Of a stretch of 46,348 nt of DNA, positions 1-7,351 are shown one piece after another. Source of the DNA: Mycolicibacterium xanthum (GTDB lineage Bacteria > Actinomycetota > Actinomycetes > Mycobacteriales > Mycobacteriaceae); the NCBI RefSeq assembly GCF_019710635.1, contig NZ_JAIFZS010000031.1:1-46348 (forward strand). Direction: 5' to 3'. The first letter of the stretch is position 1. Every line of letters begins with the position of its first letter. Below the pieces are notes generated by a model. That model made no database searches. It was given only the letters and a program-made list of their open reading frames with translations, and was not told the DNA's origin. The position numbers and the translations under genes were made by a program.

Positions 1-278
1 TACGTTCTCGCAAGATCAAACACACTATTCCTGAACGATCCGACCAGATCGCTCGACGTAGGGCCAAAGGACCCGACGGTGGGCGACCGCCCACGTTCGA
101 CCCCGCGCGCTACGCATTGCGCAACACCGTCGAACGAGGCTTCAACCGACTCAAGCAGTGGCGCGGCATCGCCACCCGCTACGACAAGTACGCCCTGACC
201 TACCTCGGCGGCGTTCTGCTGGCCTGCGCCGTCATCCATGCCCGCGTCGGCACCCCACAATCGGGAGACACGCCCTAG
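1..278 (+). CDS. IS5-family transposase, C-terminal part (cut by the left edge)
   Basis: Reading frame open from base 3 to a TAG at 276-278, giving 91 residues of a DDE transposase C-terminus. The stretch NTVERGFNRLKQWRGIATR followed by YDKYALTYLGG is the signature around the catalytic glutamate (E of NTVER) in IS5-group transposases, which cut and rejoin the element ends. The rest of the protein and the left end of the element lie outside the window. I see no clear terminal inverted repeat or target duplication between the stop and the antitoxin gene that begins 10 bases later. The element may therefore have landed directly in the mazE promoter, or its right end may be degraded. Family assignment is by motif recognition only. 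Confidence 0.8.
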   Translation, partial: RSRKIKHTIPERSDQIARRRAKGPDGGRPPTFDPARYALRNTVERGFNRLKQWRGIATRYDKYALTYLGGVLLACAVIHARVGTPQSGDTP

Positions 279-288
279 CCTCTCGACG

Positions 289-519
289 ATGATCTTGAAC
301 CTTCCGACCGGACGAAGACACACGTCTAAGGCGCTGGAGGTCCTGACCAAAGGCGGTACGGCCGTGTCAGCCGCCGTGCGATCCGCTCTCATCGATGCCG
401 CACGACGGAAAGCCGGCGCAGCCATTCGCGCCGACGCGGAAAGGCTCGCCAACGACGAGTCCGATCGCACTGAAGCCATGCAGGTGCTGCGCGACATGGA
501 GACGCTGCGTGCGTGGTGA
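289..519 (+). CDS. MazE-like type II antitoxin
   Basis: A 76-residue protein starting at ATG 289. The N-terminal half has the look of a ribbon-helix-helix DNA-binding segment (TAVSAAVRSALIDAARR). The acidic C-terminus ends in RTEAMQVLRDMETLRAW, a tail I associate with actinobacterial antitoxins placed before MazF/PemK toxins. The downstream frame, overlapping by 11 bases, is indeed the beginning of a MazF. The role would be to bind and neutralise the toxin and to repress its own operon. Its natural promoter may be lost, because a transposase stop codon sits 10 bases upstream. With the toxin truncated, it is now either an orphan or an antitoxin acting on a partner elsewhere. An in-frame ATG at 238 lies inside the transposase and is unlikely to be used. 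Confidence 0.6.
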   Translation: MILNLPTGRRHTSKALEVLTKGGTAVSAAVRSALIDAARRKAGAAIRADAERLANDESDRTEAMQVLRDMETLRAW

Positions 520-604
520 GGTCTTTCGCTTACATGCCCCGCGGGGGAGTCACGGCCACGAGCAGCCCGGTACCCGATACGCCCTAGCGATCCTTGGTCG
601 CTAG
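509..604 (+). pseudogene. mazF toxin, truncated to its first 31 codons
   Basis: GTG 509 overlaps the end of the antitoxin gene and opens a frame reading VRGEVFRLHAPRGSHGHEQ then PGTRYALAILGR before a TAG. This matches the first beta strands of MazF/PemK endoribonucleases, including the RGEV(F/Y)R start and the G-x-E-Q-x-G-x-R-(Y/F) segment. MazF proteins are normally about 100-115 residues, so roughly three quarters is missing, including the remaining active-site region, and the product should be inactive. The reading frame breaks inside an inverted repeat (583-605), which may mark the deletion or recombination point. Identification as MazF is by motif and by position next to the antitoxin. 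Confidence 0.65.
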
Positions 605-605
605 G
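583..605 (+). repeat. Inverted repeat at the mazF break point
   Basis: CCTAGCGA (583-590) and TCGCTAGG (598-605) are perfect 8-base inverted arms around a 7-base loop TCCTTGG. The stop codon of the truncated mazF frame lies in the right arm. It could be a terminator-like hairpin without a T tract, or a recombination or insertion scar. I cannot decide between these from one copy. Confidence 0.5.
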
Positions 606-874
606 ACTGGCGTCGCGAATGAGGACGCAGGGGCGCACGCAGGCTGAGCTGGTCCGCACAGCGCCGGCGCCCGCATGCTCACTGACTGGGAAAATGACAA
701 ACTTCACCGATGTCGTGATAGCTGTCGCCGCCGCGATCGCGACGCAGGCGACAGGCTCACTCGTGGCGAAGATCGAGGGCTGACCACCGTGATCACCGTC
801 CGGATGCACACCCATAGCCCGACTCGGGGTTACGTCACCCGGTGGCGAGACCAAGCACCGTCGCAAGCACCGGT

Positions 875-890
875 GTAGCATATGTGCTAC
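875..890. promoter_or_regulatory. Palindromic operator/promoter of the first vapBC pair
   Basis: GTAGCA-TATG-TGCTAC is a perfect 6-base inverted repeat with a 4-base spacer, 10 bases before the ATG at 900. A -10-like hexamer overlaps it (TAGCAT at 876-881). The position fits autoregulation by the antitoxin or the toxin-antitoxin complex, as is usual for type II modules. Confidence 0.55.
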
Positions 891-899
891 ATTCAGGGT

Positions 900-1148
900 A
901 TGGAGACTGTCGGACTACGCGAATTGCGCCAAGACGCCTCAGATCTTGTGCGCCGCGTCCAGGCGGGAGCAGAAATCGCCATCACCGTGGCGGGTAGGCC
1001 TGCCGCCCGGCTGGTTCCCGCCGCACCGCGGACCTGGCGGAAGTGGCCCGAGGTGGCTGAGCTGTTCGCTGGGTCCGCCGATACCGCCTGGACTACGGAT
1101 CGCGATGAGGTCGTTCACGAGGTACAGGACCCGTGGGGGAGTCGGTGA
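900..1148 (+). CDS. vapB: VapB-type antitoxin, Phd/YefM fold
   Basis: An 82-residue protein from ATG 900. The opening METVGLRELRQDASDLVRR and the strand ITVAGRPAARLVP are the hallmark of Phd/YefM-family antitoxins: an N-terminal DNA-binding dimer domain followed by a toxin-binding tail. The tail here is acidic and Trp-rich (KWPEVAELF, TAWTTDRDEVV). It would bind the PIN toxin encoded next and repress the operon through the palindrome just upstream. Another ATG at 882 lies inside that palindrome, so 900 is preferred. The last base pair of the gene overlaps the toxin start (GTGA), indicating translational coupling. Confidence 0.85.
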   Translation: METVGLRELRQDASDLVRRVQAGAEIAITVAGRPAARLVPAAPRTWRKWPEVAELFAGSADTAWTTDRDEVVHEVQDPWGSR

Positions 1149-1525
1149 GGGCGCTACTGGACACCAGCGTAGTCATTGCCTCCGACCTCGATCCCTTGGC
1201 CGGTGAGTTGGCGATCAGCAGCATCACGCTGGCCGAGATGCATTTCGGTGTCTTGGTGGCCAAGGACGGGGGCGTACGCGCCGAGCGGCTGCGACGCCTG
1301 CTGATATTGCAGCGCACCTTCGATGCGTTGCCGATCGATGATGCAGTGGCGGCCAGTTATGGCCGGGTGGCCGCCGCCGTAGTCGAGGCCGGTCGTCGGC
1401 CAAGGGCGCGATCGATGGACCTGCTCATCGCCGCAACTGCGCACGCACACTCGGCCCGGCTCTACACCCGCAATGTCGACGACTTTCGTGGCCTCGACGG
1501 TCTCGTCGACGTCGTCGAGGTATAG
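1145..1525 (+). CDS. vapC: VapC-type PIN-domain ribonuclease toxin
   Basis: A 126-residue PIN domain from GTG 1145, which shares bases with the antitoxin stop (GTGA). The acidic residues that bind Mg2+ in PIN nucleases are all in place: D6 in ALLDTSVV, E31 in TLAEMHFG, D92 in RSMDLLIAA and D112/113 in TRNVDDF. VapC toxins cleave specific RNAs (tRNA or rRNA in characterised mycobacterial cases) and stop growth until neutralised. The target here is unknown. An ATG at 1133 would add four residues but would lose the coupled start, so it is less likely. Length and motifs are complete, so the toxin is probably active. Confidence 0.88.
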   Translation: MRALLDTSVVIASDLDPLAGELAISSITLAEMHFGVLVAKDGGVRAERLRRLLILQRTFDALPIDDAVAASYGRVAAAVVEAGRRPRARSMDLLIAATAHAHSARLYTRNVDDFRGLDGLVDVVEV

Positions 1526-1713
1526 CTGCACCGCCACTCGACTGGTATTCGGACTCCAATCCACACCCCGCCAGCCCTATTGCGATAGCCGCCACAAATA
1601 GACCGAACAGAGAACATCCGGACATCCTGAATCACCAGGTGAGGACGGTATCGCTTTTTGGTAACCCGCCATATTCGATTCCTGCATATTCCCACCCGTA
1701 GCCGATCAACTCG

Positions 1714-1742
1714 GTGTACCACTTTAATATTGGGTGGTACAC
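1714..1742. promoter_or_regulatory. Operator/promoter of the second vapBC-type pair
   Basis: GTGTACCAC (1714-1722) and GTGGTACAC (1734-1742) are perfect 9-base inverted arms separated by 11 bases. The AT-rich spacer contains TAATAT (1725-1730), a near-consensus -10 element. That would place the transcript start inside the right arm, about 10 bases before the GTG at 1750. Binding of the toxin-antitoxin complex would thus block the promoter directly. Confidence 0.65.
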
Positions 1743-1749
1743 TTGCGGC

Positions 1750-2013
1750 GTGCCGACAACTCGTCCCCGATATCAGGTAACAGAGACACCGGCCGTTGCC
1801 CGCGCCTTGGATAGGGCGGCGAAACGATGGCCCGGAGAGCCTCGATCACGCCTGCTCGTACGACTTGTCGAAGCGGGCGGCGACATGCTCGCGAATGACG
1901 ACTCCGCCGACAAACAAGATCATCGATCTGCGGTACTGGCCAGCGCGGGCCGTTACGCCGAGGCATTCGGACCTGACTATCTCGCCGAGCTGAGAGCGGA
2001 CTGGCCGGCGTGA
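1750..2013 (+). CDS. vapB: Antitoxin of a PIN-toxin pair
   Basis: An 87-residue protein from GTG 1750 (VPTTRPRYQVTETPAVARAL). Short proteins beginning with a PTTRPRY-like stretch and a helix pair (ARALDRAAKRWPG then SRLLVRLVEAGG) occur next to PIN toxins in mycobacteria. The C-terminal half (YAEAFGPDYLAELRADWPA) is the likely toxin-binding tail. A GTG at 1714 is in frame but lies within the palindromic operator, so translation from there is unlikely. The TGA overlaps the next gene's GTG. The DNA-binding fold is inferred, not obvious by motif. Confidence 0.75.
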   Translation: MPTTRPRYQVTETPAVARALDRAAKRWPGEPRSRLLVRLVEAGGDMLANDDSADKQDHRSAVLASAGRYAEAFGPDYLAELRADWPA

Positions 2014-2399
2014 TTGCAGTGGATGCGAGTGTGCTCATCGCTCATTTCAATCCAGCCGATCCGCATCATCGAGCAGCCACCGAAGTTCTTCTGGCCGGCA
2101 CGCCCGGGGAGATGCTCGTGCACATGATCACAATGGCGGAAGTGTTGGTCGGCGGCGTCCGGATAGGACAGGGCGCCTCGATGCGCGATGACATCCACGC
2201 CGCCGGAATGACGGTCGCGCCTCACGACAACGGGGAGCCATTACGACTTGCCGAACTGCGTGCCAGCAGTGGGCTGAAGTTGCCCGACTGTTGCGTTCTT
2301 GACGTCGCGATACGACACCAAGCAAGCCTGGCAACCTTCGACCACGCACTGGCCGCAGAAGCTGCAAAACGCGGCGTACCTGCTGCCCCCAATGCGTGA
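2010..2399 (+). CDS. vapC: VapC-type PIN-domain ribonuclease toxin
   Basis: A 129-residue PIN domain starting at GTG 2010 in a GTGA overlap with the antitoxin. Metal-binding acids are D5 (IAVDASVL), E44 (TMAEVLVG), D93 (KLPDCCVLD) and D111 (ATFDHAL), so the active site is complete. Like other VapC proteins it should be an Mg2+-dependent RNase. It differs markedly from the toxin at 1145, so the two pairs are not a recent duplication. The antitoxin families are also different, which argues against cross-neutralisation. Confidence 0.88.
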   Translation: MIAVDASVLIAHFNPADPHHRAATEVLLAGTPGEMLVHMITMAEVLVGGVRIGQGASMRDDIHAAGMTVAPHDNGEPLRLAELRASSGLKLPDCCVLDVAIRHQASLATFDHALAAEAAKRGVPAAPNA

Positions 2400-3061
2400 A
2401 TGCGAAACCCGTTGGGCGGCAAGCCGATATGCAGTGGTTTAACTTGACATAATGTGGCTTATCGGCAATAAATGGTGACGCGTTGCCTTAGATCAAGAGA
2501 CTCGCGCCCCTGACGATTGGGTGAATTTGTCAGCGGATCCAGCGCCGCCGCGACCCCCTGAACAGCGCGGAACACATTTGCCGAGGAGGGATGCTGCCGA
2601 ATCCGTTGTGCGTCGGCAAAGATTGTCGTATAGCTCAACCCCCGCCGGCCGGCCACGGAGTCGGTGACCGATCAGCCCCCCTCCCTCTTTCCCACACCGC
2701 TAGCAATACGTCACTGTGACGGATTGCGCTGGGGCGCTTGGGCGTTCCGATCAATGCGTTGAATGCTCTTTGGGTGGCCGCCGACATGGCTGATGAGCTT
2801 CCCGGTAATCCCGGCGCTACCTTGAGGAAACCCCGCGGCGCTGACCGCCAGAACAATCACGACGAAGAATCACACGACGACGTCGTACACCACGCGCCCG
2901 GACTTGCCCCCGTCACCGGCCATCCGTCCGTGACCACCGTGCAATCCCTTCCGCGATCTTCAGTCACGCCTCGCCGCGATTAGCTGCAAAACCATCGTGA
3001 CGCCGGGTGGCGATACTATGCGGTCGTACAGTCCTGATGTCCCGATGAGGAGGTTGATGCC
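2400..3061. other. 660-base gap without a recognisable gene
   Basis: Open frames here (for example 2738-2983 forward and 2459-2656 reverse) have no family resemblance, no good ribosome-binding site and lower coding bias than neighbours. The stretch contains a large palindrome (2703-2727). Near its end is a likely promoter for the nitroreductase, with TACTAT around 3013 and a GAGGAGG ribosome site before 3062. Confidence 0.5.
2703..2727. promoter_or_regulatory. 25-base palindrome, copy A of the GTCAC-Y-GTGAC element
   Basis: The core CGTCACTGTGACG (2709-2721) is a perfect palindrome around T2715. The outer arms GCAAT (2703-2707) and ATTGC (2723-2727) also pair, so 11 of 12 base pairs match. 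The size and symmetry suit a TetR- or GntR-family dimer site. Related copies lie at 6249-6259 and 7158-7170. Confidence 0.55.
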
Positions 3062-3691
3062 ATGCACCTCGATCTCACTGTCGACGAGCTGCTGTCGACC
3101 ACTCGATCAGTCCGGCGGCGACTGGACTTCGACAAGCCAGTGCCCCGAGAGGTGTTGACGGAGTGCTTGCGGCTCGCGTTGCAGGCGCCCAGCGCCGCCG
3201 ACGCCCAGGGGTGGCGGTGGGTGTTCATCGACGAACCACAGAAGAAGGCTGCGCTTGCCGACATCTACCGATCCAATCTCCGCAGCTATCAGTCTGTTTC
3301 AGCGCTGCACGCTGGTGAACCGTCCGCTCGGATGGCGGCGTCGGGTTCCTATCTCGTCGAACACCTACAAGATGCACCCGTGTTGCTGATCCCCTGCCTG
3401 CGCGGGCGCGTTGAGAATGGCCCGCCGGGGCTGAGTGCGACCCATTGGGCGTCGGTGATGCCGGCGGCGTGGAGCTTCTGTCTGGCGCTTCGCTCCAGGG
3501 GACTGGGCAGCTGCTGGACCACGCTGCACTTGTTCGGCAACGGCGAGAAGGCCGCCGCGGAGTTGCTCGGAGTTCCGTATGACGAATACAGCCAGGTGGG
3601 GCTGTTTCCCATTGCCTACACCAAAGGCACCGACTTCACACCCGCCCGCCGGTTGGCGCCCGAACAGGTGACGCACTGGAACGGGTGGTAG
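3062..3691 (+). CDS. Nitroreductase-family FMN oxidoreductase
   Basis: A 209-residue cytoplasmic protein with a strong ribosome site (GATGAGGAGG) before ATG 3062. The opening (TTRSVRRRLDFDKPVPREV) carries the Arg cluster that contacts the FMN phosphate in the nitroreductase fold. LQAPSAADAQGWRWVFI is the usual second flavin-contact motif, and SRGLGSCWTTLHL with the C-terminal LFPIAYTKGTDFTPARR complete the domain. These proteins use NAD(P)H to reduce nitro-compounds, quinones or other small electrophiles; the physiological substrate cannot be told. It is transcribed alone, with a flavin monooxygenase convergent to it. Confidence 0.85.
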   Translation: MHLDLTVDELLSTTRSVRRRLDFDKPVPREVLTECLRLALQAPSAADAQGWRWVFIDEPQKKAALADIYRSNLRSYQSVSALHAGEPSARMAASGSYLVEHLQDAPVLLIPCLRGRVENGPPGLSATHWASVMPAAWSFCLALRSRGLGSCWTTLHLFGNGEKAAAELLGVPYDEYSQVGLFPIAYTKGTDFTPARRLAPEQVTHWNGW

Positions 3692-3889
3692 CGCGGCCTC
3701 CGAGGAGCCCTGGACACGGCACCCGAAAGCGACGCCTGCTGTTAGGGCCCGGGTACGAACCCGCGGGGCACGATCAGCGGCAGATCGCAGATCGCTTGAT
3801 TGAAGCGTCGGCCCCTGAGCCCGTCGCTTCCTCGGCGATCGCCTGAGAACCAGATCTAGCTCGCCTGCTGCAGAATGCGGGCGCCGCCG

Positions 3890-5260
3890 TCAGCAGAACA
3901 TCCCTCGGTAGCCACGCGCGGGATGACGTTCCGAGATATGTGGGTCGTTGGTATCAAATAGCTTCTCCCGCAGGGTGCCCGGTCGATACTCACGCTGCAT
4001 GAGGCCCTGTTCCTGCAGCACTGGCACCACGTGATCGAAGAAATCTTCGTAGGTCTCGGGAAGCAAGGCGTTCATCAGCTGAACTCCGTCTACCCCCGCG
4101 GCCTGCAGCTCGACGAGTCGCTTGGCGATCCGTTCTGGCGAGCCCGCCACCGTTTGCATGCGGGGCAGCGACGTCAGGAAGTCGCGCACGGTGGGTTTGC
4201 GTCCGGCGGGCCAGCCGTTGATCAGCGCGCCGAATGCACCCCTGATGCCAGGAAGGTGCTCCACCAGGTCTTCGAGAGGCGTCTCCGGATCGTAGAGCCC
4301 GAGATCGAGCCCGCTCAGACTGGAGAAGTATGCGGTCTGCGCCTCAACGCTCCGATACTCCTCGAGGTCGGCCCACTTGCGCTTCGCCTCTTCGTCGGTC
4401 GAGCCGACGATCACCATCATGCCGAGGAGGAACTTGATGTCCTCGTCCCACCGTCCCCGCTCGTTCGCCTTGCTACGCACAGTCCTAACCTGTGCCGCAA
4501 TCGATTCCGGCGTCGAGGCCGACAGGAACATCAGTTCGGCGTTGCCACCGGCGAAGTCCAGTCCTGCCGGCGAGCCGCCCGCTTGTGCCAGTACTGGAAC
4601 GCGTTGCGGCGACGGCTGCATCAAGTTGAAGCCCTCTACGTCGTACCACTTGCCGACGTGATTGATGTCGTGAACCTTGCGCGGGTCCGCGTAGACACCC
4701 CGGTCAGGGTCATTGACGATGGCGTCGACGTCCCAGGAGCCCTCCCACAACTTGTACACCACCTCGGCGTACTCTTCGGCCCAGGCGTACCGCTCCTCGT
4801 GCGACGGGCTGCCTGGCAAGCCGAGGTTGCGGAAGGCCCGCTCGTTGGCCGAGGTGACGATGTTCCAGCCGATGCGTCCCTTGCTGAGAGCGTCGAGCGT
4901 GGATGCCATACGCGCAAAAACAAAGGGGTGGTGCTGAATCACGGAACTCGTGTATAGAAAACCTATGTCGTTGGTCTCTCGCGCCAGCGCAGGTATCAGC
5001 ATCGTGCAGTCGCCGACCGGAACGTTCATCGCCTGTTCGAAGATGACGTCACGGGAGCCATTGAACTCCCCCTGAACACCCATGATGTCGGTGAAGAAGA
5101 ATGCGTCGATCTTGGCCTGCTCAGCCTTCCGCGCAAGATCGACCCACATGTCGAACGAGTCGAACTCAAGGTTACGGGCACGCGGGTGGCGCCAGATACC
5201 GTGAAAGTTGTGGCCGATCGACATGTTGACCAGCAGAGTGAAGATCATCCGTTTGGGCAC
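3890..5260 (-). CDS. NtaA/SnaA/DszA-type FMNH2-dependent monooxygenase
   Basis: A 456-residue TIM-barrel enzyme of the luciferase-like superfamily. It starts at GTG 5260 (MPKRMIFTLLVNMSIGHN), preceded by AGGAAG seven bases upstream. Typical features are FFFTDIMGVQGEF, the IGWNIVTSANERAFRNLG segment that defines the NtaA/SnaA group, and the C-terminal GSPERIAKRLVELQAAGVDG. Members oxidise small xenobiotics, amines or sulfur compounds using FMNH2 supplied by a separate reductase. No flavin reductase gene is adjacent, so the partner must be elsewhere. An upstream extension of the frame to 5419 runs into a decayed dehydrogenase and is not part of the protein. The C-terminus ends HPARGYRGMFC. Confidence 0.85.
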   Translation of the reverse strand: MPKRMIFTLLVNMSIGHNFHGIWRHPRARNLEFDSFDMWVDLARKAEQAKIDAFFFTDIMGVQGEFNGSRDVIFEQAMNVPVGDCTMLIPALARETNDIGFLYTSSVIQHHPFVFARMASTLDALSKGRIGWNIVTSANERAFRNLGLPGSPSHEERYAWAEEYAEVVYKLWEGSWDVDAIVNDPDRGVYADPRKVHDINHVGKWYDVEGFNLMQPSPQRVPVLAQAGGSPAGLDFAGGNAELMFLSASTPESIAAQVRTVRSKANERGRWDEDIKFLLGMMVIVGSTDEEAKRKWADLEEYRSVEAQTAYFSSLSGLDLGLYDPETPLEDLVEHLPGIRGAFGALINGWPAGRKPTVRDFLTSLPRMQTVAGSPERIAKRLVELQAAGVDGVQLMNALLPETYEDFFDHVVPVLQEQGLMQREYRPGTLREKLFDTNDPHISERHPARGYRGMFC

Positions 5261-5537
5261 TGAACTACTTCCTGTTCGACGTTTGTGCTGACCTGAAATC
5301 CAGTATTCAGAGAGGGCTATGCCGATGCCGCCGCCAAGCACGGTGACGCCTCGTTCGCCCCTGCCCATCGGCTCCCCGGCGACTTCGCCAAGGACCGTGG
5401 CACCGCGCGGCGACATCACCCTTTGCGCCGAGCGAGCCCAACTCCCGAGCTGTTTCGCGCCGCAGTCCTCGGCTTGCGTCGCCGGTGACTACTACAGGTC
5501 GCGACGCCTGGGTGGCGCTGATCGCGCGGGTCTTCAT
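5261..5537 (-). pseudogene. Short-chain dehydrogenase, decayed N-terminal remnant
   Basis: Reverse frame from ATG 5537 reads SRPVVVTGDASRGLRRETA then RELGSLGAKGDVAARC. This resembles the start of a classical SDR (expected VVVTGAS-x-G-x-G-RATARELG-x-x-GA). Two of the NAD(P)-binding glycines are changed (GDASRGLRR). After about 40 residues the resemblance moves to another frame (LGEVAGEPMGRGERGVTVLG), indicating a frameshift, and no catalytic Tyr-Lys region is left. It lies directly upstream of the flavin monooxygenase in the same direction, so it may once have been the first gene of that operon. Confidence 0.5.
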
Positions 5538-6402
5538 GCCCGCGGGCTCACTGCAGGCCGCGTCTTAGGTCCGCGCATTCCACTGCGGCGAGCCGGTCGG
5601 CATCCTGGCTGTACATTTCTTGCTGCACATTCGTACAGTGTCGCACGCTCGCCTGACCGGGCCTCGTGAACTGGTCCACTAGATCTGCACCCGTGTTATT
5701 GGTGCACGTGATCTGCGGTCGCCTTGAATCGGCGAGAAAGGAAACGACACGCTCGATTTTCCCTCCAGGAGACCATGGCGCACGACCAGTGGCGGGCGGC
5801 GGCGCCACTACGGTCTGTAGTATCTCGGCGGGCGAAACCCGAACGTCTGATTTTTCAGAAGGTGCGAAGCCCCCGCCCAAACCGGGCGGTGAGTGCCAAC
5901 AACATGGACGCGACAAGGCGGAATCGGCCCCGCGCGGAGATGCGGAGCGACTCGCACCTGATAAACACGCACCGGTACCAACAGGTCAATGTCGGCTCCG
6001 CCTTGCTGTACCGCGCCTAATGGCGATCGACGACGAGGAAGGCCTTGTCGTTTTCCCATTGATCCTTGATTTTTCACTTGGCCCGCTGGTCCGCAAAATA
6101 GAGTTTTCAGTCATTCGCCTTCGAGGCTCGCCCGACTTGCGACACTTCCTCACCTCCCAAACAGCGATGTCCGGACTGCAGCGGAAGCGTTCACAAACCG
6201 TCGGGTCGTCGGATTCGCGCATCGCCCCCCGCGCAACCCGGGTAATACGTCACTGTGACCAAATGGCCGGACGGAGAAAAACCTGGGTGAATCGACGACT
6301 TTGGGCTTGCCTGCTCACGTCGGTGACTACGCTCTCGAATCGAGGGAACGCGCCTGCATCGTCGCCGCCAAATGATTTCAGGGGGAACGTCTGACCAGAA
6401 GG
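5538..6402. other. 865-base gap without a recognisable gene
   Basis: A forward frame is open from 5666 to 6394 but has no motif, atypical composition and an equally open reverse strand, so I do not call it. Visible signals are an inverted repeat CTGTAC (5609-5614) / GTACAG (5633-5638) behind the decayed dehydrogenase and copy B of the GTCAC palindrome near 6254. Base composition is less GC-rich than the neighbours, fitting an acquired or degraded region. Confidence 0.45.
6249..6259. promoter_or_regulatory. Copy B of the GTCAC-Y-GTGAC palindrome, upstream of the cutinase
   Basis: GTCACTGTGAC is a perfect 11-base palindrome centred on T6254. The left flank (AATAC) is the same as in copy A, but the right flank is less symmetric. 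It lies about 145 bases before the cutinase ATG, a reasonable distance for an operator. Confidence 0.5.
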
Positions 6403-7134
6403 ATGCGAGTCGCCTGGTCTCTGTTCGTGGCGACCGTCATGACATTCACGGCATGGAACTTCCCGAGTCCTCACGCATCGGCGCAACCATGTCCGGACAT
6501 CGGGGTGGCCTTCGCGCGGGGCACGTCGGAGCCACCGGGCGTCGGCATCATCGGACAGGCCTTCGTCGAATCATTGCGCACCCAGGCGTTTCCACGCACC
6601 GTCGGAGTGCACGGCGTGAACTATCCGGCGAGCAACGACTTCTTCGGCCCGGGCTTCACGCTGAACGTCGTCGACGGCAGCCGCGACGTCCTCGACCACA
6701 TCCGCGGCGTGGTGTCCGTGTGCCCGCACACACAGATGATCATCGGCGGTTACTCGCAAGGCGCGATGGTCAGCGCATTCGCGACGTCGGACGTCCTGCC
6801 GGGCGATGTAGCGCCGGAATCGGCACCCATTCCGCTCCCGGCCGATGTCGCCGACCATGTCGCCGCGGTCGTGCTCTTCGGCAAGCCCACCGGCGTGTCA
6901 CTGGCCAAGTACAAAGCGCCCGCGGTCGGCGCCAGCCCGATCTACGCCTCGAAGCTCCTCGAGCTGTGTGCACCCGGCGACTCGGTCTGCTCCACCGACC
7001 CCTCCGCGCCGGTCGATCTCGTCGCACACGGAGAATATGCGCAAAACGGGATGGTCGGCACCGGGGCCACCTTCGCTGTCAGCAGGTTACCTGTGCCGCC
7101 ACCCCCTCCCGGTCCGCCGCTGTCGCTCCCCTGA
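6403..7134 (+). CDS. Secreted cutinase-family serine esterase
   Basis: A 243-residue protein with a Sec signal peptide (hydrophobic residues 4-19, likely cleavage after SPHASA, residue 27). It has the whole cutinase fold. The nucleophile elbow is GGYSQG with S118, the acid is D193 in CAPGDSVC, and the base is H209 in LVAHGEY. The cysteines of CPDIG and the CAPGDSVC pair would form disulfides. Mycobacterial cutinase-like proteins hydrolyse esters, phospholipids or cutin-like polymers outside the cell. The C-terminus ends in a short Pro-rich tail (PVPPPPPGPPLSLP). Start choice is uncertain: ATG 6403 follows AGAAGG very closely, and GTG 6409 is possible. Confidence 0.9.
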   Translation: MRVAWSLFVATVMTFTAWNFPSPHASAQPCPDIGVAFARGTSEPPGVGIIGQAFVESLRTQAFPRTVGVHGVNYPASNDFFGPGFTLNVVDGSRDVLDHIRGVVSVCPHTQMIIGGYSQGAMVSAFATSDVLPGDVAPESAPIPLPADVADHVAAVVLFGKPTGVSLAKYKAPAVGASPIYASKLLELCAPGDSVCSTDPSAPVDLVAHGEYAQNGMVGTGATFAVSRLPVPPPPPGPPLSLP

Positions 7135-7157
7135 TCTCCCACCATCCCAACGTATTT

Positions 7158-7170
7158 CGTCACCGTGACG
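7158..7170. promoter_or_regulatory. Copy C of the GTCAC-Y-GTGAC palindrome, behind the cutinase
   Basis: CGTCACCGTGACG is a perfect 13-base palindrome centred on C7164, 24 bases after the cutinase stop. Its right flank CATTGC resembles that of copy A. It sits between two convergent genes, an unusual place for an operator. It may serve a degraded promoter or form a terminator-like stem. Confidence 0.45.
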
Positions 7171-7351
7171 CATTGCCGCCTGGTGTGGGCTCGGCAATTC
7201 GGGTGATCCGGCGTCGCGTCAGTCGATCCGAGGATCTGGCGCACTTCGCCTGTGGCGGCTGAGGGTTTGAAGCTTCCGCTTCACAATCGCCCAACCGTCG
7301 CCCATCATCGATTCGACGAGGCAGATAGGCCGAACAGCTTCGGTTGTCGAA

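Noticed and set aside
694..783. 29-residue hydrophobic frame (MTNFTDVVIAVAAAIATQAT...)
   Set aside because: Could be a small membrane peptide, but it has no good ribosome site or context. Too short to support.
820..840. TACGTCACCCGGTGG as a fourth copy of the GTCAC palindrome
   Set aside because: Only the left half matches the core; the right half lacks GTGAC.
1..2399. Transposase plus toxin-antitoxin genes considered as a composite transposon or plasmid-maintenance island
   Set aside because: Only one transposase end is visible and no second element or target duplication is found in the window.
2738..2983. 81-codon forward frame next to the large palindrome
   Set aside because: No recognisable domain and a C-terminal half of simple composition; not called.
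5666..6394. 242-codon forward open frame before the cutinase
   Set aside because: No family motif, low-complexity composition, no ribosome site and open reverse frames over the same bases; likely chance in GC-rich DNA.
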